Positions 36,362 through 45,693 of a DNA stretch of 64,000 bases are shown piece by piece. The notes under the pieces are model-generated. The model saw nothing but the letters and a program-made list of their open reading frames with translations, did no database searches and was not told the DNA's origin. Both the position numbers and the translations under genes were made by a program. The stretch is from NCBI RefSeq assembly GCF_002101555.1, contig NZ_LQOL01000049.1, positions 124,001 through 188,000 on the forward strand, read 5' to 3'. Position 1 is the first letter of the stretch; each line of letters begins with the position of its first letter. This stretch comes from Mycolicibacterium canariasense. GTDB lineage: Bacteria > Actinomycetota > Actinomycetes > Mycobacteriales > Mycobacteriaceae.

Positions 36362-37914
36362 CCGTGCACCCCGCCGCCGCCGAAGCCGGCGGCCTCCCCG
36401 GCCGCAAACAACCCGTCGAAGGTACCGCCGCCGGCCGTGAGCACCCGGGACTCCAGGTCGGTGTGTAAGCCGCCCAACGACTTCCGGGTCAGGATGTGCA
36501 GCTTGACGGCGATCAGCGGGCCGGCCTTGGGATCGGTCAGCCGGTGCGGCGCGACCACCCGGGCCACCCGCTCGGCCAGGTAGCCGCGCGCCCCGCGGAT
36601 CGCGGTGATCTGCCCGTCCTTGGTGAAGCGGTTCACCACCTCGCGGTCGCGCGCGGTCACCTCGGCCTCCACCGTGGCATAGTCCAGGGGCACCACACCG
36701 TCGACGCCGTTCATCGCGGACACCAGCTCCCGCAACGAGTGTGCCGTCACGAAGTCCGGGCCGCGGTCCACGAAGGCGCGCACCGGCGCCGGTCCGCCGT
36801 CACGACCCCGGGCCAGCACGGCACGTACGCTGCGCCCGGTCAGATCGGGGTTCTGCTCCTGCCCGGACAGGCCGAACTCCTTGGCGATGATGCGGGCGTT
36901 GAGCACGAACCAGGTGTAGTCGTAGCCGGTGGAGGCGATGTATTCCAGCGTGCCGAGCGTGTCGAAGCCCGGATAGAGCGGAACGGGCAGGCGTTTGCCG
37001 GTGGCGTCCAGCCACAGCGACGACGGCCCGGGCAGGATCCGGATGCCGTGGTTGGGCCACACCGGGTCGTAGTTGGTGATGCCTTCGGTGTAGTGCCACA
37101 TCCGGTCGGAGTTGATGACCTGCGCTCCTGCAGCTTCGGCGATCCCGATCATCCGCCCATCGACGTGTTCGGGCACCCCCGAGAGCATGGTCGCCGGTGG
37201 CGTGCCCATCCGGGCCGGCCAGTTCTTGCGTACCAGGTCATGGTTGCCGCCGATACCACCACTGGCCACGATGACGGCCTGGGCCCGGAACTCGAACTCG
37301 CCCACGGTGTTCCGTGACGACGCGACGCCGCGTCCGGCGGTCGACGGTTCCAGCACCGCGCCGCGCACCCCGACGGCTGCACCGTTTTCCACGATGAGTT
37401 CGTCGACCCGGTGCCGGTGGGCGAACCGCACGGCGGAGTGGCCGAGCAGGCGGCGGGCGAAGATGTCCACCAACGCCGGCCCGGTGCCCCAGGTGATGTG
37501 GAACCGCGGCACCGAATTGCCGTGTCCGCGGGCGTCGTAGCCGCCGCGCTCGGCCCAGCCCACCAACGCGAAGGTTTGCAGCCCGCGCGCACGCAGCCAG
37601 GCGCGCTTTTCCCCGGCGGCGAAATCGACGTAGGCGTGTGCCCATTCCCGCGGCCAGTGGTCCTCGGCGCGGTCGAATCCGGCGGAGCCCAGCCAGTCCT
37701 GCAGGGCCAGTTCGTGGCTGTCCCGGATGCCGAGCCGGCGCTGCTCGGGACTGTCGACGAAGAACAGCCCGCCGAACGACCAGAACGCCTGGCCGCCGAT
37801 GTTGGCGGCGTTCTCCTGGTCGACGATCAGCACGCGGCGGCCGCGCTCGATCAGCTCACAGGCGGCGACCAGCCCGGCCAGTCCCGCACCCACCACGATG
37901 ACGTCGGCATCCAT
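36274..37914 (-). CDS. FAD-binding dehydrogenase (fumarate reductase/3-ketosteroid dehydrogenase fold)
   Basis: A 546-residue flavoprotein. The N-terminal dinucleotide fold is DVIVVGAGLAGLVAACELIE with the acidic VLIVDQE strand end, and the C-terminal FAD closing segment is GLFAAGEAAGFGGGGVHGYR. Domain layout fits the FAD_binding_2 family, which includes ketosteroid dehydrogenases and fumarate reductases; the true substrate is unknown. ATG at 37914 is chosen over a GTG at 37923. Rv0785 is the positional equivalent. Confidence 0.88.
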   Translation of the reverse strand: MDADVIVVGAGLAGLVAACELIERGRRVLIVDQENAANIGGQAFWSFGGLFFVDSPEQRRLGIRDSHELALQDWLGSAGFDRAEDHWPREWAHAYVDFAAGEKRAWLRARGLQTFALVGWAERGGYDARGHGNSVPRFHITWGTGPALVDIFARRLLGHSAVRFAHRHRVDELIVENGAAVGVRGAVLEPSTAGRGVASSRNTVGEFEFRAQAVIVASGGIGGNHDLVRKNWPARMGTPPATMLSGVPEHVDGRMIGIAEAAGAQVINSDRMWHYTEGITNYDPVWPNHGIRILPGPSSLWLDATGKRLPVPLYPGFDTLGTLEYIASTGYDYTWFVLNARIIAKEFGLSGQEQNPDLTGRSVRAVLARGRDGGPAPVRAFVDRGPDFVTAHSLRELVSAMNGVDGVVPLDYATVEAEVTARDREVVNRFTKDGQITAIRGARGYLAERVARVVAPHRLTDPKAGPLIAVKLHILTRKSLGGLHTDLESRVLTAGGGTFDGLFAAGEAAGFGGGGVHGYRSLEGTFLGGCVFSGRAAGRAAARDTA

Positions 37915-37944
37915 GCCGCCCACGTTATCCCGAAGGCCGCAGCG

Positions 37945-38655
37945 TCAGGCCGCATCCGGCTTGGTGAGCGCGGCCGGCGCCGCCCAGCGGTACGGCGTCG
38001 GCTGGCAGTGGTGCATGAGCGCCAGATCGATCGCATCCAGGATCGCCCGGCGGGTCCCGTCGCTGCGCAGCTGGCGGGCCGACACCGCCAGGCGCACGGT
38101 GCCGCCGCGGCGCGCGCTGCGCTCGGCCGAGAGCACCAGGGTGCGGCACCACCACGGCTCTGTGAGGAAGCCCTCCCCGATGCCGAGCACCCGGGCCCGC
38201 ACGGTGGTGTCGCGCACCAGATCGGTGATGCCGGAGAGACCGACCAGTAACCGGAATCCGTTGCGCGGCAGGGCGGTGAGCGTCCCCTGCGAGACGTTCC
38301 AGCCGGGTGCGGCGAACAGCCGGGTGCGCAGGCCCAGGTGCTCCAGCACTCGGTCGGCACCCATCAGGCGCAGGTTCGCCTCGTGGGCGGGCAGCACCGC
38401 GAACTCCCCGCGCCGGGTCTTGGTGGCGGCCTCGTCGAAACCGTGCAGGACGATCGCGTCACCGCGGCCGCGACGCCGGGTGAGCCAGTCGACGGTGTCG
38501 CGGTCATCGTCCAGCCGGTAGTCGCCCTTGAGCCGCGGCGCGACCATCAGCGACGCCGGCACCCCACGGGTGTCGAGTTCGGTGCAGAACGCCGCCACCT
38601 CGGTCAGGGTGCGATTCCTGATGCCGGATATGGAGACGATCAGTTCTCCTGCCAC
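37945..38655 (-). CDS. DUF2334 polysaccharide-deacetylase-like protein
   Basis: A 236-residue protein resembling the DUF2334 branch of NodB-like carbohydrate deacetylases. It begins ELIVSISGIRNRTL, where a deacetylase would have an Asp-Asp pair, so the metal site is altered. AIVLHGFDEA holds a conserved histidine and RLFAAPGWNVS the later substrate-binding segment. There is no signal peptide. The loss of the first Asp motif makes catalysis uncertain. Rv0784 is the positional counterpart. Confidence 0.75.
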   Translation of the reverse strand: MAGELIVSISGIRNRTLTEVAAFCTELDTRGVPASLMVAPRLKGDYRLDDDRDTVDWLTRRRGRGDAIVLHGFDEAATKTRRGEFAVLPAHEANLRLMGADRVLEHLGLRTRLFAAPGWNVSQGTLTALPRNGFRLLVGLSGITDLVRDTTVRARVLGIGEGFLTEPWWCRTLVLSAERSARRGGTVRLAVSARQLRSDGTRRAILDAIDLALMHHCQPTPYRWAAPAALTKPDAA

Positions 38656-38714
38656 GCCACCAGTGTGGCAACGTCAGGTGTCGCGACGGTTGCGAACACC
38701 CGGACGCAAGTTGT

Positions 38715-39212
38715 CTATTTCTGCAGAACCGCTTCGATGGCCGCGATCACCTCGAACGCATCCGGTTCGGTACGCGGCCGGAACCGGTTGACCACCGCCC
38801 CGTCGGGCGCCAGCAGGAACTTCTCGAAGTTCCACTGGATGTCGCCGGCCGCGCCGTCGGCGTCGGGAGCCTTGGTCAGTTCGGCGTAGAGCGGGTGCCG
38901 GTCGGCACCGTTGACGTCGGTCTTGGCCAGCAACGGGAAGGTGACACCGTAGGTGGTCGAGCAGAACGTCTGGATGTCCTCGGCGGTACCCGGTTCCTGT
39001 CCCATGAACTGGTTACAGGGCACCCCGACGACGGTGAGGCCACGGTCGCGGTAGGTCTGGGCCAGTCGTTCCAGCGCGCCGTACTGCGGGGTGAGGCCGC
39101 ATTGGGAGGCGACGTTGACGACCAGTGTTGCGCCACTGGACAAGTGGGCCAGCGTGGTGGGCGTGCCGGACAACGTGGTCAGCGGGAGGTCTTTGATGTG
39201 TCCTGAGCTCAC
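38715..39212 (-). CDS. glutathione-peroxidase-family thiol peroxidase
   Basis: A 165-residue cytosolic peroxidase of the GPx fold. The peroxidatic cysteine is in VNVASQCGLTPQYGAL (about residue 38), with Gln and Trp partners in GVPCNQFMGQEPG and IQWNFEKFLL. CNQF also offers a second cysteine. No selenocysteine codon is used. As mycobacteria lack glutathione, it probably uses thioredoxin for reduction of peroxides. Confidence 0.92.
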   Translation of the reverse strand: MSSGHIKDLPLTTLSGTPTTLAHLSSGATLVVNVASQCGLTPQYGALERLAQTYRDRGLTVVGVPCNQFMGQEPGTAEDIQTFCSTTYGVTFPLLAKTDVNGADRHPLYAELTKAPDADGAAGDIQWNFEKFLLAPDGAVVNRFRPRTEPDAFEVIAAIEAVLQK

Positions 39213-39223
39213 GACACCCGACG

Positions 39224-39787
39224 CTAGCCGTCGAACAGGATCGCCGCCAGCCTCTCGACGGTCGCGATCGGATCACCGGTGGTGCGCGTCTTGTCGATGG
39301 CATCGTTGAGCCACAGCTGCGCGAAGCCGTGCACCAGCGACCACGCGGCCAGCGCGGCGCCGGCCGGGTCGGCCTTGGCGTGCGGGTCGGCCAGGGTGCC
39401 GACCCCCCGGTCGAGTTCCGCGCCTGCCGCGGCGGCGGCGGCCACCACCTCGGGATCGCGCTCGTCGTACAGCGATTTGTCGAACATCACCTCGTAGTGG
39501 CCGGGATGGTCGAGCGCGAACCGCACGTATGCCTTGGCGGCGTCGATGAATTGCGGGCGGGCCCCGGTCAGCGCCGCGGTCAGCAGCGCAAACCCCTCGG
39601 CGGCCAGCGCGGTGAACAGTCCGCGCCGATCGGTGAAGTGGTGCGCCGGCGCGGCGTGCGACACGCCGGCCGACCGGGCCAGCTCGCGCAGTGAGATCCC
39701 GTCGGCACCGCGCTCGGCGACCAGCGCCGCCGCCTCGGCGAGGATGACCGCCCGCAGGTCGCCATGGTGGTACGTCCGCTTGGTCAC
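39224..39787 (-). CDS. TetR-family transcriptional regulator
   Basis: A 187-residue repressor-type protein. The helix-turn-helix spans ISLRELARSAGVSHAAPAHHFTDRRGLFTALA (about residues 31-62, shown in parts). The ligand domain is typical of the WHG-type TetR C-terminus (ALAAWSLVHGFAQLWL). The GTG start at 39787 is six bases from a TACGAT -10 on the minus strand (39799-39794), so the message is likely leaderless. Only 11 bases separate it from the downstream GPx-like gene, so the two are co-transcribed and may form one stress-response unit. Confidence 0.87.
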   Translation of the reverse strand: MTKRTYHHGDLRAVILAEAAALVAERGADGISLRELARSAGVSHAAPAHHFTDRRGLFTALAAEGFALLTAALTGARPQFIDAAKAYVRFALDHPGHYEVMFDKSLYDERDPEVVAAAAAAGAELDRGVGTLADPHAKADPAGAALAAWSLVHGFAQLWLNDAIDKTRTTGDPIATVERLAAILFDG

Positions 39788-39835
39788 CCGGCCATCGTAT
39801 CTTGACAGCGTCTAGTTCCGGACCGTGACGCGAAC

Positions 39836-41968
39836 CTAGCCGTCCACCTGGCCGCTGCCGTAGTGCTCACGGTCGGCGGTGGCCAGTAGCCAGGCGTACT
39901 GGAAAGCGGCTTCCTTCCAGCGTTCGTAGCGTCCACTGATGCCGCCGTGCCCGGCCGCCATCTCGGTTTTCAACAGCACCGGGTGGTCGTCGGTCTTGAC
40001 ATGTCGCAGCGCGGCAACCCATTTCGCCGGCTCCACGTAGTAGACACGGGTGTCGTTGAGTGAGGTCATGGCCAGGATGGCCGGATAATCCTTGGCCTCG
40101 ACGTTCTCGTACGGCGAATACGACTTCATGTACTCGTAGACGTTCTTGTCCTCCAAGGGATTTCCCCACTCATCCCATTCGGTGACGGTCAGCGGCAGGG
40201 AAGGATCCAAGATGGTGGTCAGCGGGTCCACGAACGGCACCTGGGCCAGCACCCCGGCGAACGCCTGCGGCGCCAGGTTGGTCACCGCGCCGATCAGCAG
40301 ACCGCCGGCGCTGCCGCCCAGGGCCACCAGATTCTCCGGGCGGGTCAGGCCGGTGTCCACCAGATGCTCTGCCACCGCGATGAAATCGGTGAAGGTGTTG
40401 CGCTTGTGCAGCATCTTGCCGTTCTCGTACCAGGGCCGGCCCAGCTCACCGCCACCGCGCACGTGCGCCACCGCGAACACCATGCCGCGGTCCAGCAGCG
40501 ACAACCGGGCAATGGAGAAGCGCGGGTCCTCGCAGGACTCGTAGGCGCCGTAGCCGTAGAGCAACGCCGGCGCCGGGAAAGGCAACCCGACCCGGTGCAC
40601 GATGGAAATCGGGATCCTGGCGCCGTCTTCGGCGACGGCCCAGTCCCGGCGTTCGACGTAATCCTGCGGCCGGTAGTCGCCGAGCACCGGTTGCTCGCGC
40701 AGCAGGGTGCGCTCGCCGGTGGTCAGGTCCAGGTCGTAGATGCGCACCGGCAGCACGAACGAGGTCGCGCCGATGCGCAGCTTCGGCGAGGACCAGTTCG
40801 GGTTGCCCGACAGCCCGGCCGACATGAGCTCCGACTCGAAGGCGATCTCTTCGGGGGCGCCGTAGGAACCGTCGGCGGTGATGGGCCACAACTGGATTCG
40901 GGGTAGCGCCTCGCGGCGGTAGCTGACCACGAGGTGTTTCTCGAAGGCGTCGACCCCGTCCAGCCGGACGTCGTCGCGGCGTTCGATGAGGGTACGGAAC
41001 GCCGCCGGGTCGCTGACCGGCGCGTCGACCAGGGTGAAGTTGACCGCGCCGTCGTTGTGCATGATGAGGAAGCGGTCCTCGCCACCGACGACGGCGTGCT
41101 CCACCGAGTATTCGACGAGGTCGCGGCGCGGCAGCACCACGGTGAACTCCGCTTCGGGGTCGGCCGCGTCGGCGTAGCGCACCTCGGTGGTGACCGCGCT
41201 GCCCGCCGCGATGAGCACGTACTTGTCGCTGCGGGTGCGCCCGACGGCCAGCCAGAAGCGTTCGTCGGGCTCGTGGTACACCCGCTGGGCGGGCAGTCCC
41301 GCCGCCAGCCGGTGCCGCCACACGGTGTCCGGCCGCCACGCGTCGTCGACCGTCACGTAGTAGACGGTGCGGTTGTCCGCCGCCCAGGTGACCCCGGCAC
41401 CGATCCCGGCGATCACATCCTCGTACAGATCGCCGGTGCGTAAGTCCTTGAACCGCAGGGTGTACCGCTCGTCACCCTTGACGTCCACCGAATAGGCCAG
41501 GATGTTGCCGTCGATGCTGACACTGATTGCACCGAGGGAGAAGAAGTCGTGGCCCTCGGCCTCGACGTTCTCGTCGAGCAGGATCTGCTCACCGGGGATC
41601 GGGGTGTTCTCGTCCAGCTCCGGCGGCGTCCAGTCGGCGGGATCGGCGATGGGACAACGGCATTGCACGCCGTACTGCTTACCCTCGAAACTGCGCGCGT
41701 AATACCACCAATTGCCGCGCCGGGTCGGGACCGACAGATCGGTTTCCTTGGTCCGAGCCTTGATCTCGTCGAAGATCTTCTGCCGCAACGGCGCCAGCTG
41801 CTCGGTGACCTGCTCGGCGTAGGCGTTCTCCGCCTCCAGGTGCGCGATGACCTCGGGATTGTCCTTCTCACGCAGCCACTCGTAGTGGTCGATGAAGACG
41901 TCGCCGTGGTGTTCGCGGCGCTTCTCCACGCGCTTGGCAACCGGCGCGGTGAGATCCGACTGGCTCAT
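39836..41968 (-). CDS. ptrB: oligopeptidase B / prolyl-oligopeptidase-family peptidase PtrB
   Basis: Cytoplasmic S9 serine peptidase cleaving after basic residues in short peptides. The 710-residue protein has a beta-propeller (about residues 80-420) and a hydrolase domain with the nucleophile in [11 protein letters not shown], the Asp in the NDTRVYY strand region and the catalytic His in [11 protein letters not shown]. Full-length family size. The ATG at 41968 overlaps the purC stop (ATGA) and is preferred to an upstream in-frame start. In M. tuberculosis the equivalent is split or annotated as two reading frames; here it is intact. Confidence 0.93.
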   Translation of the reverse strand: MSQSDLTAPVAKRVEKRREHHGDVFIDHYEWLREKDNPEVIAHLEAENAYAEQVTEQLAPLRQKIFDEIKARTKETDLSVPTRRGNWWYYARSFEGKQYGVQCRCPIADPADWTPPELDENTPIPGEQILLDENVEAEGHDFFSLGAISVSIDGNILAYSVDVKGDERYTLRFKDLRTGDLYEDVIAGIGAGVTWAADNRTVYYVTVDDAWRPDTVWRHRLAAGLPAQRVYHEPDERFWLAVGRTRSDKYVLIAAGSAVTTEVRYADAADPEAEFTVVLPRRDLVEYSVEHAVVGGEDRFLIMHNDGAVNFTLVDAPVSDPAAFRTLIERRDDVRLDGVDAFEKHLVVSYRREALPRIQLWPITADGSYGAPEEIAFESELMSAGLSGNPNWSSPKLRIGATSFVLPVRIYDLDLTTGERTLLREQPVLGDYRPQDYVERRDWAVAEDGARIPISIVHRVGLPFPAPALLYGYGAYESCEDPRFSIARLSLLDRGMVFAVAHVRGGGELGRPWYENGKMLHKRNTFTDFIAVAEHLVDTGLTRPENLVALGGSAGGLLIGAVTNLAPQAFAGVLAQVPFVDPLTTILDPSLPLTVTEWDEWGNPLEDKNVYEYMKSYSPYENVEAKDYPAILAMTSLNDTRVYYVEPAKWVAALRHVKTDDHPVLLKTEMAAGHGGISGRYERWKEAAFQYAWLLATADREHYGSGQVDG

Positions 41969-42852
41969 GCGCCGATCCAATCGCCGAAGCTCAGGCCCGA
42001 GATGCGTTCGTAGGCCTCGATATAACGTGCCCGGGTGGCCGCAGCTATCTCGGCGGGCAGCGGTGGCGGCGGGGTGTTGCCGTGCCGGTCCCAGCCGGAG
42101 TCCGGCCCGGTCAGCCAGTTGCGGACGAACTGCTTGTCATAACTGGGCTGCACCACACCCGGCTGATAGGTGTCGGCCGGCCAGTACCGCGACGAGTCCG
42201 GGGTCAGTACCTCGTCGGCCAGCACCAGCTCCCCGTCGGCATCCACCCCGAACTCGAACTTGGTGTCGGCGACGATCACGCCCTTGCTCAACGCGTGGTC
42301 GGCGGCCTTGGAGTAGATCTCCAGGGTGCGGTCGCGCAACTGGGCGGCCCGCTGTTCGCCGACGAGCTTCACGACGGCGTCGAAGGCGATGTTCTCGTCA
42401 TGGTCACCGAGTTCGGCCTTGCTGGCCGGGGTGAAGATCGGCTGCGCGAACTTGCTGGCCTCGCCGAGTCCCGGGGGCAACTCGATACCGCACACGGCGC
42501 CGGTCTGCTGGTAATCGATCAGTCCCGATCCGGTCAGATAGCCGCGGGCCACGCATTCGACCGGCAGCATCTCCAGCCGGCGCACCACCAGCGCGCGACC
42601 GAGCACGTCGGCCGGGATGCGGTCGTCGTCGGGCGGGCCGGCCAGATGATTGGGCACGCCCAAGTGGTCGAAGAAGAACACGCTCATCGCGGTGAGGATC
42701 CGGCCCTTGTCGGGGATCTCGGTGTCCAGGACGTAGTCGAAGGCAGAAATGCGGTCGGAGGCCACGAACAGCAGGTGATCGTCGTCGATGCGGTACAGCT
42801 CGCGAACTTTGCCGCTGGCCAGATGCCGGTAGTCGGTCAGAGCGGGGCGCAT
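41965..42852 (-). CDS. purC: phosphoribosylaminoimidazole-succinocarboxamide synthase PurC
   Basis: SAICAR synthetase: CAIR plus aspartate and ATP gives SAICAR. The 295-residue protein shows the ATP lid [27 protein letters not shown] (parts), the motif [12 protein letters not shown] and DTKFEFGVD, all diagnostic. It is translationally coupled to ptrB and divergent from the Rv0779c-like membrane protein gene. Confidence 0.97.
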   Translation of the reverse strand: MRPALTDYRHLASGKVRELYRIDDDHLLFVASDRISAFDYVLDTEIPDKGRILTAMSVFFFDHLGVPNHLAGPPDDDRIPADVLGRALVVRRLEMLPVECVARGYLTGSGLIDYQQTGAVCGIELPPGLGEASKFAQPIFTPASKAELGDHDENIAFDAVVKLVGEQRAAQLRDRTLEIYSKAADHALSKGVIVADTKFEFGVDADGELVLADEVLTPDSSRYWPADTYQPGVVQPSYDKQFVRNWLTGPDSGWDRHGNTPPPPLPAEIAAATRARYIEAYERISGLSFGDWIGA

Positions 42853-42883
42853 CCGCCCACCCTATGTGCTGGGATCTGAAGTC

Positions 42884-43495
42884 ATGCGTTACCTCCCCTA
42901 TGCCACCAAGCCCGGCCGGCTGCTGGCCCAATTGGTCAGCGATATCGCCGTCATCCTCTGGATTGTCGTTTGGGTGATGGTGGGCGGGGCGGTGTACGCG
43001 GCCGTGGCGACCATCTCGGAAGTGGGTCGCCAGGTGCAGAGCGGCGCCGACGGGGTGTCGGGCAACCTGGCCTCGGCCGGCGACAGCACCGACAATGTGC
43101 CGCTGATCGGCGGGACCCTGGCCGGGCCACTGAAGGCGGCCAGCCGCGCCGCGGATGAGATCGCCGGCGCCGGGCACAGCCTCGACATGACCGCGAGCTG
43201 GCTGGCCTGGGTGCTGGCGCTGGCGGTGGCGGCCACGCCGATCCTGGCCGTGGCGATGCCCTGGCTGTTCCTGCGGGTGCGGTTCTTCCGCCGCAAGCTG
43301 ATGGTGTTGACGCTGGCCTCCAGCCACGCCGGCCAGGAGCTGCTGGCCATGCGCGCACTGGCCAACCGGCCGCTGGCCAAGCTCACCGCGATCGACCCCG
43401 ACCCGATCGGCGCCTGGCGCCGCGATGACCGGATGGCGATCCGCGGGCTGGCCCTGCTGGAACTGCACGCCGCCGGCATACGTCTCCGGTCCTGA
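42884..43495 (+). CDS. Two-pass membrane protein (Rv0779c-like)
   Basis: A 203-residue protein with two long hydrophobic segments, LVSDIAVILWIVVWVMVGGAV (in parts, about 16-38) and WLAWVLALAVAATPILAVAMPWLFL (about 106-130), flanking an extracytoplasmic loop rich in Gly/Ala/Ser. The C-terminal 60 residues are basic and cytoplasmic. No enzyme motif is visible. ATG at 42884 is chosen; a GTG six codons upstream is in frame. The TGA is followed at once by a palindromic repeat. Confidence 0.75.
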   Translation: MRYLPYATKPGRLLAQLVSDIAVILWIVVWVMVGGAVYAAVATISEVGRQVQSGADGVSGNLASAGDSTDNVPLIGGTLAGPLKAASRAADEIAGAGHSLDMTASWLAWVLALAVAATPILAVAMPWLFLRVRFFRRKLMVLTLASSHAGQELLAMRALANRPLAKLTAIDPDPIGAWRRDDRMAIRGLALLELHAAGIRLRS

Positions 43496-43553
43496 GCGAT
43501 TTGTGCACGTTCCGTAACGCCTGACGTGACAGGACGTGCACAAGTCGTGCGAA
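43496..43553. repeat. Palindromic repeat, copy 1 (upstream of the AbiEi/DUF559 gene)
   Basis: TTGTGCACGT (43501-43510) pairs perfectly with ACGTGCACAA (43534-43543), and G-U pairs extend the stem by GCGAT outside. It starts directly after a TGA stop. The reverse complement of copy 2 matches it over about 46 bases with some eight differences, including a 16-base exact block, GCGATTTGTGCACGTT. Confidence 0.8.
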
Positions 43554-43590
43554 GTGGAACCGCAAGAGCGGCCACCGCGTCAGAACCGTC

Positions 43591-44451
43591 ATGCTGGACG
43601 CGCTCCTCCGGGACCACGACGGGGTCATCACGCTTGCCCAGGCCGGCGCCATCGGGATGAATCGTCAGGCGGTCCATCGCCGCGTGCGCTCAGGCCATTG
43701 GCGACGCTGTTCGCCGGGCGTCTACTTCGTCGACGACCGGCCGTTCACCGACGCGGCTCGGGTCCGGGCGGCGGTCTGGGGATACGGGGACGCCGCTGCC
43801 GCGACGGGTCTCGCGGCAGCCTGGTGGCATGACCTCACGAAATACGCCCCGGAGATCGTGGAGGTGACGGTTCCCAGGGTGAGCAACCATCCGAAGCGCC
43901 CTGGTGTGCGCGGGAGGCGTCGTGATCTCGCCCCGAGTGACATCGTCGAAAGACGTGGACTCCGGCTGACAACGTTGCCGCTGACGGTGGTGGAAGCAGC
44001 GGTCAGGCAAGGCGGCGGGATGCGCGTCGTCGACACCGCGATGCAACGCCATCTCGTCGAACTCGGGCAGCTGTGGCGAGCTCATCTGTTGCACAAGGGC
44101 AGGCACGGTTCTCCGGCCGCTCGTAGGTTGTTGCAGTCGGCGGACGGCGGCGCGCACTCCGAGGCCGAGCGGATTTTGGTGAAGCTCTTGCGACAAAACG
44201 GGATCACCGGGTGGAAGGCGAATCAGCGTGTCGGGAACTGGGAGGTCGACGTGCTGTTCGCCGCCGCGCGCGTGGCCATCGAAGTCGACGGCCTCCCGTT
44301 TCACAGCCAGGCGGAGGACTTCCAGCGTGATCGGGTGAAACAGAACGACCTCTCGCTGATGCGCTGGCAAGTATTGCGGTTCACCTGGCTCGACCTGACC
44401 GAGTATCCCGACCGGGTGATCGCCGAGATCCGCCACGCCATCGGCCACTAG
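43591..44451 (+). CDS. AbiEi-type winged-helix plus DUF559 endonuclease-fold protein
   Basis: A 286-residue protein. The N-terminal domain (about 1-55, VITLAQAGAIGMNRQAVHRRVRSG in parts) is the winged helix of type IV antitoxins (AbiEi), followed by a middle domain. The C-terminal part (about 195-280) is DUF559/Vsr-like: SEAERILVKLL, WEVDVLFAAARVAIEVDG and a closing QVLRFTWLDL, which fit the E-x(n)-D-x(n)-E-V-D nuclease core. No AbiEii nucleotidyltransferase adjoins it. Inverted copies of one palindrome bracket it. It may be a defence or selfish nuclease gene; function unproven. Confidence 0.75.
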   Translation: MLDALLRDHDGVITLAQAGAIGMNRQAVHRRVRSGHWRRCSPGVYFVDDRPFTDAARVRAAVWGYGDAAAATGLAAAWWHDLTKYAPEIVEVTVPRVSNHPKRPGVRGRRRDLAPSDIVERRGLRLTTLPLTVVEAAVRQGGGMRVVDTAMQRHLVELGQLWRAHLLHKGRHGSPAARRLLQSADGGAHSEAERILVKLLRQNGITGWKANQRVGNWEVDVLFAAARVAIEVDGLPFHSQAEDFQRDRVKQNDLSLMRWQVLRFTWLDLTEYPDRVIAEIRHAIGH

Positions 44452-44454
44452 AGA

Positions 44455-44508
44455 TTCGTGTACGTTTTGTCACGCTCGCCGTTACGAAACGTGCACAAAT
44501 CGCACGAA
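44455..44508. repeat. Palindromic repeat, copy 2 (downstream, inverted; encodes the cyp126 C-terminus)
   Basis: Inverted relative to copy 1. On the minus strand it begins TTCGTGCGATTTGTGCACG and supplies the last eight codons (FVRFVHVS) and the TAA stop of cyp126. The internal stem is less perfect than in copy 1. Confidence 0.8.
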
Positions 44509-45693
44509 AAGATGCCGGATGCCGGTGTGCCGGTTGCTGCGCGTCCACTCCACCGGGGCCACCAATTGGGCACCCGAGAACCGGGCGAGCAGTTCGGAGA
44601 ACATCACCCGCAACTCCAGCCGGGCCAGGTTGGCGCCCAGGCAATAGTGCACGCCGTAGCCGAAACCCAAGTGCGGGTTCGGTTTACGGGTGATGTCGAA
44701 GACATCGGCGTCGGCGAACACCGCGGCGTCGCGGTTGGCTGAGCCCTCCCACACCTGCACCTTCTGCCCCGCCGCGATGGCGCAGCCACCCAGCGACACG
44801 TCCTTGGTGGCGGTGCGCCGCTTCGACGGGGACGGCGTGGTCCAGCGCACCATCTCCTCGATCGCGCCGGGCAGCAACGACATATCGGCGTGTAAGGCGG
44901 CCCACTGCGACGGATGGGAGATCAGCGACAACAGCCCGCCGGCCACCGCGTTGCGGGTGGTCTCGGCGCCGGCACTGAACAGCAGGCTGAAGAACAGGTA
45001 GAGCTCAAGATCGGATAGTGCGGCGTCGGCAGCGTTGGCCACCACCGAGAGCATGTCGTCGGCCGGCTCGGCGCGTTTGGCCGCGATCAGCTCCATACCG
45101 TAGGCGTACATGCGTGAACCGGCTTCCTCGGCCGTCAGTTGGCCCACCGAGGCGCTGCGGCCAGCAAAATCGAACTGTGGCTCGATCGCCTGGAACAGCC
45201 AATGCCGTTCGGACTCCGGGATTCCCAGCAGGATGCAGATCATCTGCATGGGCAGCTCGGCCGCCACCTCGACCAGGAAATCGATCGGCTCACCCGGCTG
45301 CACGGCATCCAGCAACCGACGGGCCCGCACGCGTAGATCCTCTTCGACCCGGGCGATCATCCGCGGCGTCAGGCCCGAGGACACCAGCTTGCGGATCTGC
45401 GCATGCCGCGGATCGTCCATCATGTTGAGCACCTGCCCGGCGATGGCCAGGTCCTGCAACAACGTGCCGCCGTAGGGCCGCGTGCCGCCGGTGACCGACG
45501 AGAACGTGACCGGATCACGCAGCACGGCAAGGGTTTCGGCGTGCGTGGCGACCGACCAGAAGCCCTCGCCGTCCGGGGTGTGTTCGGTGGGCTCGTGCCA
45601 GTACACCGGCGCCTGCTCGCGGTGCACGGTGAAAAGCTCATGGGGGAACCCATGGGCGAAGTTGTCCAGATCGGTCAGATCCGCCAGGGTCAC
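44482..45693 (-). CDS. cyp126: cytochrome P450, CYP126-like
   Basis: A 403-residue heme monooxygenase. Motifs: I-helix AGAETTRN (about residues 239-246), ExxR-type EEMVRW region, and the heme loop [15 protein letters not shown] with the thiolate Cys (about residue 352). The GTG at 45693 overlaps the purB stop (GTGA), as cyp126 follows purB in M. tuberculosis. The C-terminal residues FVRFVHVS and the stop come from a palindromic repeat, so the original end of the protein has probably been replaced. Physiological substrate unknown. Confidence 0.92.
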   Translation of the reverse strand: MTLADLTDLDNFAHGFPHELFTVHREQAPVYWHEPTEHTPDGEGFWSVATHAETLAVLRDPVTFSSVTGGTRPYGGTLLQDLAIAGQVLNMMDDPRHAQIRKLVSSGLTPRMIARVEEDLRVRARRLLDAVQPGEPIDFLVEVAAELPMQMICILLGIPESERHWLFQAIEPQFDFAGRSASVGQLTAEEAGSRMYAYGMELIAAKRAEPADDMLSVVANAADAALSDLELYLFFSLLFSAGAETTRNAVAGGLLSLISHPSQWAALHADMSLLPGAIEEMVRWTTPSPSKRRTATKDVSLGGCAIAAGQKVQVWEGSANRDAAVFADADVFDITRKPNPHLGFGYGVHYCLGANLARLELRVMFSELLARFSGAQLVAPVEWTRSNRHTGIRHLFVRFVHVS

